Of a stretch of 50,616 nucleotides of DNA, positions 7,323 to 17,946 are shown piece by piece. Made by a program: the position numbers and the translations under genes. Within the stretch, counting starts at the first letter, position 1. The number at the start of each line of letters is the position of its first letter. The notes below the pieces were generated by a model that searched no databases, was not told the origin of the DNA, and saw only the letters and a program-made list of their open reading frames with translations. This DNA comes from an uncultured Chitinophagales bacterium (GTDB taxonomy: Bacteria > Bacteroidota > Bacteroidia > Chitinophagales > JAHDHT01). The DNA lies in the NCBI GenBank assembly GCA_938023075.1, contig CALHDG010000090.1, positions 1 through 50,616 of the forward strand, read 5' to 3'.

Positions 7323-9041
7323 TTAATAGACTATAAATTTATATGATTTTGGATGGTTTTTAAAAGATAGAAAATAGGTTCCGCTTCTTAGTTTTTGTAT
7401 GTCTATTTCAATGAAATTATCATGGTAAGATGGCTTTAAAGAATTTTGAATAACTACTTTGCCCACACCATCAACTATTTTAAAGTTATATATTTTAAGA
7501 TGATTTAATTGTATGGTTAAGCTATGTTTTGTCGGATTAGGATAAATTTTTAAACTTTCTTCAATAGGTGAATTATTGTTTATCGTATTTATTATTTTAG
7601 TAGTGCAAGTATCGCAAACAAAAAAATCTTCATTTACCAATAAACTACAATTGTTTTCGTCTGTACCATATTCAATAGTTCCTTTCGTGCTTAAATCTCT
7701 GCCTTTAAATGCTGGATGTGAGGCAAGCAAACGCGTAGCCCGCCAAGTAGTTTCGGTATTGGTAATAGAGTCCCCTTGTGATAAAATACCATACTTGCTT
7801 ATGGGAGTTTGGTATTTCCAGGCTATTTTATTATCGTGTGTTATTTCTACAAAATAGAAAGCACTTGTTGGACAAACCAATACATTGGCATTGGGTAACA
7901 TTTGAACGCCACTTGAAAACTGTGAGTACATTGCTGTTTCATCTTCTGGATAGGTATAAATTTTAGTTAAGGTAGTTGGACCGTATGCCCGCAAACTATC
8001 AATTATAAAATGACCTTCTTCATCTCTAGGAGGTGAAAAAATATCAATAGAAGAAAAACTAGGACCTGGTCTGCCTCTGCCATTATTAAAAACCATAATA
8101 GACCCACCGTAGGGTAAACTATCGGCTATCCATTGTACGTTGTGTTGACCAAATAATTTTTGATTGCTAATGCCGCCTCTTTCGTAGGTTCTTGGGTTAC
8201 CCCAACGGTATAAAATATCGCCACCTTTGCCGAAATTTCCTCCTGAATCAGATGCTGCTTCTGCGGTAGTAGTACTGTGGTCAATCACGTAAACCTCATT
8301 AAATGTAGGGCTGCTGATTGCAATTAAATCTTCGTCTTTATTATATGAAATTCCGTTGTAATGCTTCCAATCGAAATTTGTGGCATTGTAATAATTTAAA
8401 TCTATTTTTTCGGGATGTTCTTTTACTACTCCATAGTTATTTAAGGTAGAATCAATATCTTGAACGGTATGATCCCACACTTTCCACTCCCACACAACTT
8501 CAAATACATTATTGGGCAATAATTGAATTTCTATCAGTTTTTCTGCCCACAAACTGCTGCCCGACCTATTCTTTCCTCTGGCTAATACTTCTTCTTTGGT
8601 GTAATAATCCCAAGCCGTTAACAAAATATTGCCGTTGGGTAAAGGTTCCATATCGTGATGGAAACAATAGTCGTTTTCTTTTACAAAAGTGTTCGACCAT
8701 AACAAATTACCCGCCCAATCATATTTTTTTACGATACCCATTTTTCCCGGCATGGCAAAAACATCCGTAGAATAATCCTTGGCAGTAAATAACAAATCGC
8801 CATTATTGTACAAATGTAAGCTGCCACTTGCAGTATCGGGCGTGCTCCAATAATGCACCATTTCGCCGCAGTTGTCAATTAAATAAACGGTTGAATTGTT
8901 TTTTGGTGAAAACAAAGTATATCCATCAACCGATAGTTCGTTGTTAAGCACTACACCAACGGTATTTGTTTGGCTATAGGCAAAGGTTGAATAGCAAAAA
9001 ATTATGGCAAAAAATGAAAATGGTTTTATCTGGATTATCAT
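7323..9041 (-). CDS. Exported arylsulfotransferase (ASST)-family protein with T9SS sorting domain
   Basis: The start at 9041 is preferred over the upstream one because it gives a signal peptide directly (MIIQIKPFSFFAIIFCYSTF then AYSQ). The mature protein has the ASST-type beta-propeller signature: DGYTLFSP, VYLIDNCGEMVHYW, HHDMEPLPNGNILLTAWD and later WGNP/GQHNVQW. The last 75 residues form a T9SS type A sorting domain (IYPNPT ... GTYFLSF). It is thus probably secreted or surface-attached by T9SS. Bacteroidota ASST homologues are numerous but their sulfate donors are unknown. It sits inside the MoxR/DUF58 membrane cluster with 700 bp of repeats on its 5' side, suggesting later insertion. Confidence 0.85.
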   Translation of the reverse strand: MIIQIKPFSFFAIIFCYSTFAYSQTNTVGVVLNNELSVDGYTLFSPKNNSTVYLIDNCGEMVHYWSTPDTASGSLHLYNNGDLLFTAKDYSTDVFAMPGKMGIVKKYDWAGNLLWSNTFVKENDYCFHHDMEPLPNGNILLTAWDYYTKEEVLARGKNRSGSSLWAEKLIEIQLLPNNVFEVVWEWKVWDHTVQDIDSTLNNYGVVKEHPEKIDLNYYNATNFDWKHYNGISYNKDEDLIAISSPTFNEVYVIDHSTTTAEAASDSGGNFGKGGDILYRWGNPRTYERGGISNQKLFGQHNVQWIADSLPYGGSIMVFNNGRGRPGPSFSSIDIFSPPRDEEGHFIIDSLRAYGPTTLTKIYTYPEDETAMYSQFSSGVQMLPNANVLVCPTSAFYFVEITHDNKIAWKYQTPISKYGILSQGDSITNTETTWRATRLLASHPAFKGRDLSTKGTIEYGTDENNCSLLVNEDFFVCDTCTTKIINTINNNSPIEESLKIYPNPTKHSLTIQLNHLKIYNFKIVDGVGKVVIQNSLKPSYHDNFIEIDIQKLRSGTYFLSFKNHPKSYKFIVY

Positions 9042-9140
9042 TAGTTCGCTAAAATAAGCATTTAATTTTAATCTTGCTTCAATATATTTCACCAAATTGA
9101 ACATAAACTGTAACACCAACTTAGTTTTAATTTTGGGAGT

Positions 9141-9345
9141 TACTGAATCAAGTTCAGCACAAGCTTTTGGTTAAAAATATTCGTCAGACCTTTCTGATAT
9201 GATTACGTTTTTCGGTTCAATCTCACTAAATTAAACTAAAGTTTTTTGTGCCAACTTTTCGCTTGCTATGTATTGGTTTTTTACTTTGAGCCTACCAAAT
9301 TAATTGCAAAATTTTGTGTCACTTATTATAGTTAAATTGGTACTA
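9141..9345 (+). repeat. Dispersed repeat R1 (partner at 41250-41391)
   Basis: This stretch begins with the small palindrome CTGAA-N5-TTCAG followed by CACA, and ends with AAAATTTTGTGTCACTT then TTAAATTGGTAC. The same order of blocks occurs at 41250-41391 with a shorter middle. Identity is moderate (perhaps 65-70% over aligned parts). CTGAA...TTCAG palindromes are common between genes in Bacteroidota genomes. It lies 5' of the ASST gene. Confidence 0.5.
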
Positions 9346-9428
9346 GTGTTTTAAGAACTAAATAAACGAGCATGTTTTAATAGTAATTAAAATGTATTTA
9401 TTTAATGCAGGCGCTGGAAGTGCTACAA

Positions 9429-9544
9429 CTTGGTAGCTAAGCAATTTAATTTAATTGAGCTCCTGCGGAGCGTCATCTTAAATAACTTTGGGCGGTGTCG
9501 CTCCTCCGGAGCTTTGCTAATGTGTAGCCTTTTATGCTACCAAG
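9429..9544. repeat. Nested imperfect palindrome, about 116 bp
   Basis: Outer arms CTTGGTAGC (9429-9437) and GCTACCAAG (9536-9544) are exact reverse complements. Inside them AGCTCCTGCGGAGCG (9458-9472) and CGCTCCTCCGGAGCT (9499-9513) pair with two mismatches, and each inner arm is itself palindromic. This architecture is typical of a small palindromic intergenic repeat or a non-autonomous mobile element. No coding potential is seen. Confidence 0.65.
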
Positions 9545-9644
9545 CTGTCATCCCTCTGGGATTATTTTTGTGCAATAGGTTTACGTAGGATAATGACGAG
9601 TTAAACTTAATGCTTAACCCATTAGTATATTTTGCTTCTCTCTC

Positions 9645-9779
9645 GAAGCACAAAAGTTGGCAACCTAAACCCGATAGTAGCGGTTATACCATTTGAAGGG
9701 CAGGCAATGCAGCGTTGGCAAAATGGTATTTGAGCGGATAGCGGGACTACACTTCCTTAGTTGTTGCGGCTTTCTTTTC
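9645..9779 (+). repeat. Structured intergenic element, copy A of 7
   Basis: GAAGC (9645) leads into the core 9668-9747: CCCGATAGTAGCGGTT, then ATACCATTT pairing exactly with AAATGGTAT, then TTGAGCGGATAGCGGGAC. A TTTCTTTTC-A-run tail follows after 23 nt. The inner stem differs in sequence from all other copies but still pairs. The tail faces the 3' end of the DUF4350 gene, 43 bp away. Confidence 0.8.
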
Positions 9780-9821
9780 AAAAAAAAAATACTCACACAA
9801 AACATCAGCTCAGGCTAGTAA

Positions 9822-11063
9822 TTATTTGTTTGCATAAAACCGATCCAACAATTTATTGAAATTAATTAAATAATTTTTATCAATAGATTGAGCAGTTTCT
9901 AAGCGATTGGCGGTATCTACCAATTGATCTATTTCGTCTATTTTGATGGATGATTTTTTTTGCAACAATTGTTTAAAGCGTTGGTCTAACACTTTGGTAG
10001 GCAGGTTGTAGCGGTTGCGGACATATTCTTTCCAATAGGTAATTTTCTTTTTGGCTAAATCGGCGTGATTGCCTTCGTTGTAATATAAAGTGCCAATGGT
10101 GGTAGCAAAATCGACGTCCAGATTTTTTTCGGGTTCTACTATAGGTATGATGCTTTGTAAGCGTTTGCTTTTAAACAACATAAAAATGAGCAAGGTAAAC
10201 AGCGCCGTATAAATTGCCCACTTTAAGGCACGTACTGATAATACATAATGCAGGGGTCCTTTTTGATCCATAGGGTCTTGTATGCTTAATTTATAATGTT
10301 CATCCCAATAGGTGATGCGGGCGGGTAGTAAGTTAAAGGTATGTTCTGCTATTAGATAGTTATTGGTATTCAGGCTGTCTTCTTTTAGTAAAAAATAATT
10401 GCTGTACAATTTAGGGGTAGTGCTGATAAAAAAATTGCCCTTACCAAATGGAAATTTTGCTAATACGGGTGTTTCATTTAAGGTAGCGTAAATTTCGGCT
10501 GTTTCATTTTTTATAGAATCTAATACATTGCTAAAGTATCGCATAGGTAGTTGGCTTTCAAATAAATTATGGTAACAATAGGTTTGCAAACGATTTTCAC
10601 TAAACACAAAATTATTAAAATAAGTAGTTTGGAAACCTAAGGTATCTTCTAATAAAGGGTTGAAAATATTGGAGGATAGAAAAACCTGATTGCCTTCTGC
10701 AACATAGGCTAACAATACTTCAGTTTCATATTCATCTATATAAACGCTTGCAGCCGCTTTATTAAAAACAAAGGGGGCTTCTTCTGAAATGTGAATGTAG
10801 TTGGTGTTTTCTGCGAGTGGTACGGCATCGTTTTCTTCATCAAAATCAAAATCATCGTACACGCTTTCGGTTTTTACAAACAGCGCATCTTTTGGAAAAA
10901 TATCTTGTAATAAATTATAGAGTACATAAGCTCCGTAGGGTATTTTGTCATCTTTAGCGTACGTGGTAGACCAATCTAAGGGTTTAGGTTTGGTTAATTC
11001 GGCATAGGTGAGTAAGGCTATACCCAATATTAAAATAATATAAGGGGCTTTATTTTTAAGCAA
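9822..11063 (-). CDS. DUF4350 domain membrane protein
   Basis: A 413-residue protein with an N-terminal transmembrane segment (about 7-24), an extracytoplasmic domain of about 250 residues matching the DUF4350 pattern (YGAYVLYNLLQDIF..., a GATase-like fold), a second transmembrane segment near residues 285-302, and a cytoplasmic helical tail. DUF4350 genes are regular members of MoxR/DUF58/DUF4129 clusters. The TTG start at 11063 overlaps the end of the DUF4129 gene by 8 bp, indicating translational coupling. Function is unknown; the context points to a membrane-associated MoxR complex. Confidence 0.75.
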   Translation of the reverse strand: MLKNKAPYIILILGIALLTYAELTKPKPLDWSTTYAKDDKIPYGAYVLYNLLQDIFPKDALFVKTESVYDDFDFDEENDAVPLAENTNYIHISEEAPFVFNKAAASVYIDEYETEVLLAYVAEGNQVFLSSNIFNPLLEDTLGFQTTYFNNFVFSENRLQTYCYHNLFESQLPMRYFSNVLDSIKNETAEIYATLNETPVLAKFPFGKGNFFISTTPKLYSNYFLLKEDSLNTNNYLIAEHTFNLLPARITYWDEHYKLSIQDPMDQKGPLHYVLSVRALKWAIYTALFTLLIFMLFKSKRLQSIIPIVEPEKNLDVDFATTIGTLYYNEGNHADLAKKKITYWKEYVRNRYNLPTKVLDQRFKQLLQKKSSIKIDEIDQLVDTANRLETAQSIDKNYLINFNKLLDRFYANK

Positions 11064-11802
11064 AATTGAGTTGGTTTACTTGTTGATTAAAATTATCAAA
11101 GTCGGCTAGGTAATCATGTAGTTTTAGTTCATTTACTTCAAACTCGCCGTACCAAACGTAGTTAAATAATTCGGTTATTTTTCCGAAGGCTTGTTGTGTT
11201 GGTTGATCTTTAATTTCGTGGTAATATTCGCGATTGGTTTTAAAGGTTTGCCAATCAATAGCTTCTTGGTCGCTCAAATTTTTAAGGGCTTTTAAATAAT
11301 ATAAGCGTACCACATAGCGGTAATTTTTTTGTTTAAGATGTTGGGCAATCAATTCTTCAAAGTTTAATTCGTTGATGTTTTCTTCTAAGGCTTCGTTAAA
11401 AATGTTTTCTTTAATATCGTGTTTGCGGGTAAACAACTGCGTAAACTCTACCCCTAATATATTAGCCATTACCAATAAAACTCCTAAGATGATAATCACC
11501 CATTTTAACACATCAAACAAATTACCGGAGTAGGTTTTCGATTTTTCTGAACCGAATAACCAATCCATCAATTGAGCGAATTTAGCTTTTAGCCAATCTA
11601 CAAAGGCGGGGCTATATGGCTTTTTGTTGATGTAGGCAAAATCATCGCTGTTTTGGTAGTCGGTTATTTTTTCGGTATCAAAGTTTCTAAAGGTTGAGTT
11701 GTTGGCTGAGGTAATCGTATCGTTTTGGGCAAATAGGAAACTGCCCAACATGAATTGGATAAGGATAAGAAATGTTCTCGCCATGTTATTCTTAGTTTTC
11801 AT
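11056..11802 (-). CDS. DUF4129 domain membrane protein
   Basis: About 248 residues from ATG 11802. A signal-anchor (LILIQFMLGSFLFAQ) is followed by a short exported region, one transmembrane helix (WVIIILGVLLVMANILGVEF) and a cytoplasmic domain with the DUF4129 hallmark: LIAQHLKQKNYRYVVRLYYL, then L.D...I.W...KTNREY and FNYVWYGEFEV. In transglutaminase-like and MoxR clusters DUF4129 follows membrane segments in the same way. It overlaps the preceding gene by 11 bp and the DUF4350 gene by 8 bp. The longer TTG start (11817) adds only five residues and is less likely. Confidence 0.75.
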   Translation of the reverse strand: MKTKNNMARTFLILIQFMLGSFLFAQNDTITSANNSTFRNFDTEKITDYQNSDDFAYINKKPYSPAFVDWLKAKFAQLMDWLFGSEKSKTYSGNLFDVLKWVIIILGVLLVMANILGVEFTQLFTRKHDIKENIFNEALEENINELNFEELIAQHLKQKNYRYVVRLYYLKALKNLSDQEAIDWQTFKTNREYYHEIKDQPTQQAFGKITELFNYVWYGEFEVNELKLHDYLADFDNFNQQVNQLNFA

Positions 11803-12838
11803 AAATTTTGTAGCCAAGCGGTCCGTTGCTTAGGTGGCTCTTTCTTTTTGAGGATTCTGCAATTTTTGCATACAAGCTATAAAATGAAATAGAGATTGCC
11901 AAATGCATTAGTCCTGATAATAATACCACTAATCCATATGAAAAACATTTAAACACAATAGTGGTGATTGAACTTATAGTGGCATGCTCTGTTATACCTA
12001 TTTTTTGTAACAAGCCATAAACCGGCATGCTGGCAACATAAGTTATAAAAAACAAGGCGAAACTAAGGGCATGAATGAATACCCACGATTTTAAGGCTTC
12101 CCCTTCAAAAAGTTGATAGCACTTGACTAAGCGTTGAGTGAAACTTAAATTGGGCTCTTCTAATTTTAGGGGTACACTATATAACAACAATAAAATACAT
12201 CTGATAAAAAGCCAGAAACTCAACACAAAAACAGGCACTACTACAAAAACAAAAAGGAGCACATAAAAAGAACCCCAAGCAATAATATTGGAAGATACGA
12301 TAAATGAAAAACTCAACAATAACATAGTGAAGCCCCAAATAAACATAGTATAACTAATAGTAGTCAATACGTTTAGATAGCCCAAAAAATACATATGTAC
12401 TGATAGTAAGAAAAAGACAATTCCATTAAACAACAACAACCATAATACAATGCTTTTGCCTTCATTCCAAAGCGCAGTAAGTTTTATTTTTTTTGTAGAT
12501 GCTCCATTTTTATATGTTATGATATAGGCATAAACTAAAGTGCCCATTACCGATAAAGTAACTAAATAAAGTACTATGAAAAATAAATTGGTAGCACCTT
12601 CAATAGGATTGAAAGCCGCCGTATCTAATTTTAGTTCATTTAATATTTCAAAGATATTGAGCTGTTTATTGATCAACAAATCAAACTGAAAAATGGCAGA
12701 TAGGGCAATAAACGGCAAAACCAAAATGCTGGCAAACTTTGCCAAACTAAACACATGTTGTTTCAGAAACTCATATGTTATCGTCAGCAATTCTTCAAAA
12801 TCTCTATGGCGAAATATGTCTAATTTTTTGTTGCTCAT
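11792..12838 (-). CDS. Polytopic membrane protein with N-terminal KLDxxRHRDF motif (paralog 2)
   Basis: A 348-residue protein beginning NKKLDIFRHRDFEELLTITY, followed by about six hydrophobic segments. A mid-protein PLKLEEPNLSFTQRLVKCYQ block precedes a KSW...FI membrane helix. The same two blocks occur in the next gene upstream (12860-13819), so they are diverged tandem paralogs, roughly 25-30% identical by eye. I do not recognise a named family. Membership in the SpoIIM/MoxR cluster with tight spacing suggests a joint envelope function. The stop overlaps the start of the DUF4129 gene. Confidence 0.7.
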   Translation of the reverse strand: MSNKKLDIFRHRDFEELLTITYEFLKQHVFSLAKFASILVLPFIALSAIFQFDLLINKQLNIFEILNELKLDTAAFNPIEGATNLFFIVLYLVTLSVMGTLVYAYIITYKNGASTKKIKLTALWNEGKSIVLWLLLFNGIVFFLLSVHMYFLGYLNVLTTISYTMFIWGFTMLLLSFSFIVSSNIIAWGSFYVLLFVFVVVPVFVLSFWLFIRCILLLLYSVPLKLEEPNLSFTQRLVKCYQLFEGEALKSWVFIHALSFALFFITYVASMPVYGLLQKIGITEHATISSITTIVFKCFSYGLVVLLSGLMHLAISISFYSLYAKIAESSKRKSHLSNGPLGYKIYEN

Positions 12839-12859
12839 TTATTTATTAACCATTCAATA

Positions 12860-13819
12860 TTAAATACTTTTGACAGTATCGTAACCCATGCCGCTGCCAA
12901 TGGAGTCTATTTGATCTTTAAGGCTATTGCCCGTTAGTTTATCGTATAAACTATAAAACAATACGGCAATGGCAATATAAATAAAGCCACTTACTAAAAT
13001 CGCTAATCCGTACGAAACGCCAGAAGTTAATCCTGTTAAAAACATAGCAATGCTATTACCTTGAAACAATGCCATGCTAAACATGGCTATATACATAGGA
13101 ATTATAAATACGTATGATACGATGCCTAATAACATATTGAAAACAAAAATAAACCCAAACGACTTCCACCAATTGCCTTTTATCAGTTCAAAACATTTAC
13201 CAAAAACTTGAAAAAAGCCGAGTTGAGGTTCTTCCATTTTTAAGGGCATTATATAAAAACTTGTAAACAGTACATAAAAAAACAAGATAAGTAAAAGTGG
13301 TATAATGACTAGTAATAACCATGGACTTAGTGCTTGACTAATAAAAACAACCAAGGCGGCAATTCCTACATAAGCAACCAAAAAAAAGAATAGAAAAATA
13401 AGAGAATAGCCAATAAGCCAACCCATATTACCTTTGCTTTCATTCCAAATTTCTTTTGGGTTTAAATGAGTAATTGACTCCCTTTCTACATACAATTGAA
13501 CATATCTGAAAGAGATTGCACACATCATTATAAGAGCGATACCATAAAATAGTACGGTAGCTAAAAAAGCCGCTCCAAAGCTTATCCAATCAATATTGGC
13601 TAAATCACCGGGGTTAGATTCTAAACTTTCCAAATCAAAAACATCAACAGATTGAAAAATATAGCCTACTGCAAAACCTGCCAACAACATAAATGGAAAA
13701 ACATACATTAACATCGTTTTTAAGTATTGCTTAAAATTTTGCTTAATGAAATCGATAGTTACGCTAAACAAGCCACCAAAATCACGGTGGCGGCATAAGT
13801 CTAATTTTGCATTATTCAT
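12860..13819 (-). CDS. Polytopic membrane protein with N-terminal KLDxxRHRDF motif (paralog 1)
   Basis: A 319-residue protein. After NAKLDLCRHRDFGGLFSVTI and DFIKQNF come about six transmembrane segments. The loop PLKMEEPQLGFFQVFGKCFE is shared with the neighbouring paralog. The motif-bearing N-terminus is polar and probably cytoplasmic, which suggests a docking site for a common partner such as the MoxR or SpoIIM products. The 5' end overlaps the spoIIM-like gene by 8 bp. No characterised family is recognised. Confidence 0.7.
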   Translation of the reverse strand: MNNAKLDLCRHRDFGGLFSVTIDFIKQNFKQYLKTMLMYVFPFMLLAGFAVGYIFQSVDVFDLESLESNPGDLANIDWISFGAAFLATVLFYGIALIMMCAISFRYVQLYVERESITHLNPKEIWNESKGNMGWLIGYSLIFLFFFLVAYVGIAALVVFISQALSPWLLLVIIPLLLILFFYVLFTSFYIMPLKMEEPQLGFFQVFGKCFELIKGNWWKSFGFIFVFNMLLGIVSYVFIIPMYIAMFSMALFQGNSIAMFLTGLTSGVSYGLAILVSGFIYIAIAVLFYSLYDKLTGNSLKDQIDSIGSGMGYDTVKSI

Positions 13820-14792
13820 GTGTTATAGTTTTGTTGTATAGCGTATTAATTTTTCTTGGATAAATAATGAAATACCAAACGATATAAGCCAATGAGCCCA
13901 GTATAATAATTAAGCTGAGATACAGCGGCATATCGGTATGCCGGGTAACATAGCCTTCTAAAAAACCGGCAGTAATAAAAACCGGCACCAAACCGGTTAC
14001 TATTTTCAACCCACTTTTAAAACCTGCTCTAAAACTTACTATACGGCTGTAGGTTTTTGGAAACAATATGCTGTTGCCTAAAACCAAGCCTGCTCCACCG
14101 GCAATAACAATGGCAGAAATTTCTAAGGTTCCATGAATCCAAATAGTTAAAACACTTTCGGTTAATACCCCGTGTTTATAAAAAAAATATTGAAAGCAAC
14201 CGACCATAATTCCGTTCATCATTAATATAAAAACGGTGCCTATGGAGATAAAAATACCAGCTACAAAGGCATAAAAAGAAACCCGTACATTGTTCAAGGT
14301 AATTGCCATAAACATGGTCGATTCTTCCATGCCTTTGTAAACCGCCATCGGGTCGCCTTTTTTAATATTTTCTTTGGTCATTCGTACATAACTTTCGCCT
14401 AATATTAAAGAGGCAAAATCACTTTCGTTAGCTTCTGATACTGCACCAATTAAAGCAAAGGTTAAAAAGAAGATTAGTGAATACAATAATTTGGCGCGGT
14501 GCTTAAATATTTCTAAGGGTAATTCGTATTGCCAAAACGTTACTAAACGATTGGTTTTTTCTTTTTTGTTTTTATAAATTTTTTGGTGAAGATTTACCAC
14601 CAACTGATTAATATATTGGGTGGCTTTGCTATTCGGGTAATGGGTTTTAGCAAACGCATAATCATCAGATAAGTTAATATACACATCCGCTAATTCATCC
14701 GGACTACGATTAGCCTGATTTTTTTCGGCAATTAATTGTTCTACCGCTTTCCAACGGTCAATATTATTTTTTATGAACAGAGCTTCGCGCAA
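13812..14792 (-). CDS. SpoIIM-like (stage II sporulation protein M family, DUF95) membrane protein
   Basis: A 326-residue protein. The N-terminus REALFIKNNIDRWKAVEQLI is the normal start of Bacteroidota SpoIIM-family proteins and supports the TTG codon at 14792. The C-terminal two thirds hold about six membrane segments with the family motif NNVRVSFYAFVAGIF and GIMVGCF, then HGTLEISAIVIAGGAGL. In Firmicutes SpoIIM acts in peptidoglycan remodelling during engulfment. This organism is not expected to sporulate, so the protein probably serves another envelope role with the RDD, DUF4129 and MoxR proteins. First gene of the minus-strand operon. Confidence 0.85.
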   Translation of the reverse strand: MREALFIKNNIDRWKAVEQLIAEKNQANRSPDELADVYINLSDDYAFAKTHYPNSKATQYINQLVVNLHQKIYKNKKEKTNRLVTFWQYELPLEIFKHRAKLLYSLIFFLTFALIGAVSEANESDFASLILGESYVRMTKENIKKGDPMAVYKGMEESTMFMAITLNNVRVSFYAFVAGIFISIGTVFILMMNGIMVGCFQYFFYKHGVLTESVLTIWIHGTLEISAIVIAGGAGLVLGNSILFPKTYSRIVSFRAGFKSGLKIVTGLVPVFITAGFLEGYVTRHTDMPLYLSLIIILGSLAYIVWYFIIYPRKINTLYNKTITHE

Positions 14793-14891
14793 TTTTTTAG
14801 TTTTTGTTTGATTTATATTTAAAACACAAAGTTATCATAATAATATTAATTATTAGATGAATGCCGTAACTTTAAGCCGACAAAATACAGT

Positions 14892-15656
14892 ATGCAAAAC
14901 GTAAACGTAAAAACCAGCCAAAATGTTCAAATAAATTATCAATTGGCATCTATTGGCGACCGGATATTGGCTTATTTGATAGATAGCTTAATTATATTAG
15001 CTTACATTCTATTACTCGTTTTTATGTTCAGTTTTTTGTTTGATGGAGGCGATATAGATACACCATTTGATGATACATTTTCTGATGCTTTTGATATGTA
15101 TTCATTAATTGCTGCCCTAATCATGTTTTTAATTGTATCACCCATTATTTTTTATCACTTACTTTGCGAACAGTTGATGCAAGGGCAAAGTTTTGGTAAA
15201 CGGGCTATGCAAGTAAAAGTAGTAAAAACGGATGGCAGCCAACCCAAATTTGGTAATTATTTTATTCGTTGGATATTGAGAATAATTGATGCTATACCCT
15301 ATTGGGGTATTGGTATTTGCAGTATTTTATTTTCTCAAAAATCGCAACGCCTCGGTGACCTTGGTGCCAACACCATTGTTATAAAACTAAAACCCGAAGT
15401 TCATGCAGAAGATACTATTTTTGCTCAAGTAGATCCTAATCATCAAGTAGCCTATCAAAATGTTTTGCGCTTAACCGATCGCGATGTGGAAATCATCAAA
15501 TCGATTATGAACCGTTCTTACGAAAACCCGGATATGTTGGTGCAACTAAGTACGAAAATCCGTTCGGTTATTGAAGCCCCTGAAGATGGTGTGTTGCCTA
15601 TTCCCTTTTTACAACAGGTTTTGAAAGATTATAATTATGTGTGTATTTATGGTTAA
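14892..15656 (+). CDS. RDD-family membrane protein
   Basis: A 254-residue protein with the RDD domain (about residues 15-170). The conserved Arg and first Asp are in the first helix region (GDRILAYLIDSLIILAY), and the later SFGKRAMQVKVVKTDG and RWILRIIDAIPYWGIG blocks follow. The C-terminal 80 residues are soluble. The gene is divergent from the spoIIM-like gene with a 99-bp shared intergenic region. RDD plus SpoIIM is a recurrent Bacteroidota pair in front of the DUF4129-MoxR genes, so it belongs to the same system. Transported substrate, if any, is unknown. Confidence 0.88.
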   Translation: MQNVNVKTSQNVQINYQLASIGDRILAYLIDSLIILAYILLLVFMFSFLFDGGDIDTPFDDTFSDAFDMYSLIAALIMFLIVSPIIFYHLLCEQLMQGQSFGKRAMQVKVVKTDGSQPKFGNYFIRWILRIIDAIPYWGIGICSILFSQKSQRLGDLGANTIVIKLKPEVHAEDTIFAQVDPNHQVAYQNVLRLTDRDVEIIKSIMNRSYENPDMLVQLSTKIRSVIEAPEDGVLPIPFLQQVLKDYNYVCIYG

Positions 15657-15682
15657 CTCAATTCTTGATTTTAGTATTTTTC

Positions 15683-15699
15683 GACAAGTTTATCTAAAC
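15683..15699 (-). repeat. Solo copy of the element-tail motif (GTTTAGATAAACTTGTC)
   Basis: The reverse complement of this site equals the 3' end of the MITE-like unit at 50329-50345, and the following bases (ACAAAGTAGTTTACAC) also match the inner part. It lies 27 bp after the RDD stop. It may be the left end of a unit whose core is copy B, split by the hairpin repeat at 15880-15922. Confidence 0.6.
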
Positions 15700-15879
15700 A
15701 ACAAAGTAGTTTACACTTAATTCAAATTTTAAATAAGAAGAGGCTATTGAACCCCCCAGAAATTCGCAATACCAACTGGCGTCATCGCAGAAAATGTGGA
15801 GAGTAACGGAACATTTATCAGCGATCTCACCTAAGGTTTCCCCCTAAATTCAAGGTTTAAGAGGGTGTTTTTAGGAGAG

Positions 15880-15922
15880 ATGCCGGATAATCTACTCCGC
15901 GAGCTCCGCAGATTTCCGGCAT
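15880..15922. repeat. GC-rich hairpin repeat in the RDD-pyrG gap
   Basis: ATGCCGGA-T-AATCT pairs with AGATT-T-CCGGCAT around CTCCGCGAGCTCCGC. It sits in a 517-bp gap between convergent genes that otherwise holds only the solo tail motif, element copy B and AT-rich sequence. It looks like a palindromic intergenic repeat rather than a terminator, since no T-run follows. Confidence 0.6.
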
Positions 15923-16043
15923 GACGTTTGTTTTACTTACTTTAATCGAGCTACCTTTTTAACTTGTCTATTTTTCTTAGGTTTATTATGGTTATTAACT
16001 GATTCAAATTTACAGAATATAAAAAAGGGTAATGAATAAAACT

Positions 16044-16158
16044 GAAGTTAAAAGTTTAGCCCCGATGGGAGCGGTATCCTTTCTCAATCTTGCAAGGTTG
16101 AGAAAGATTTAGCGGACAGCGGGTAGCCCCTTTCCAAATCTGATTGATGTCTCGCTTC
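16044..16158 (+). repeat. Structured intergenic element, copy B of 7
   Basis: The core 16057-16123 is TAGCCCCGATGGGAGCGG, an inner stem CTTTCTCAA / TTGAGAAAG with a short loop, then AGCGGACAGCGGG. Flanks are GAAG at 16044 and CTCGCTTC-TAAAAAAA ending at 16158. This copy has the shortest and most perfect inner hairpin, and its stem is unrelated in sequence to the others. It ends 15 bp before the pyrG stop on the opposite strand. Confidence 0.85.
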
Positions 16159-16173
16159 TAAAAAAAGAGCCTT

Positions 16174-17832
<1,659 letters not shown>

Positions 17833-17833
17833 T

Positions 17834-17841
17834 CAAATATA
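17834..17841 (-). promoter_or_regulatory. Candidate -7 box of pyrG
   Basis: On the minus strand this reads TATATTTG, matching TAnnTTTG, 34 bp before the GTG start. Only a weak TTA is found at the -33 position. Confidence 0.45.
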
Positions 17842-17946
17842 GCATATAATGTTAAGTTTTGATGGAGGAATAACGAACAAAATTTTAATAGGGTTTGGTT
17901 GAAAATTATTCGTGAATATTTCAGTTATTAAATCTAATTTTAGTAA

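Noticed and set aside
7576-7966. Two overlapping plus-strand frames opposite the ASST-like gene.
   Set aside because: Antisense to a gene with clear signal peptide, ASST motifs and T9SS domain; no start context or homology pattern.
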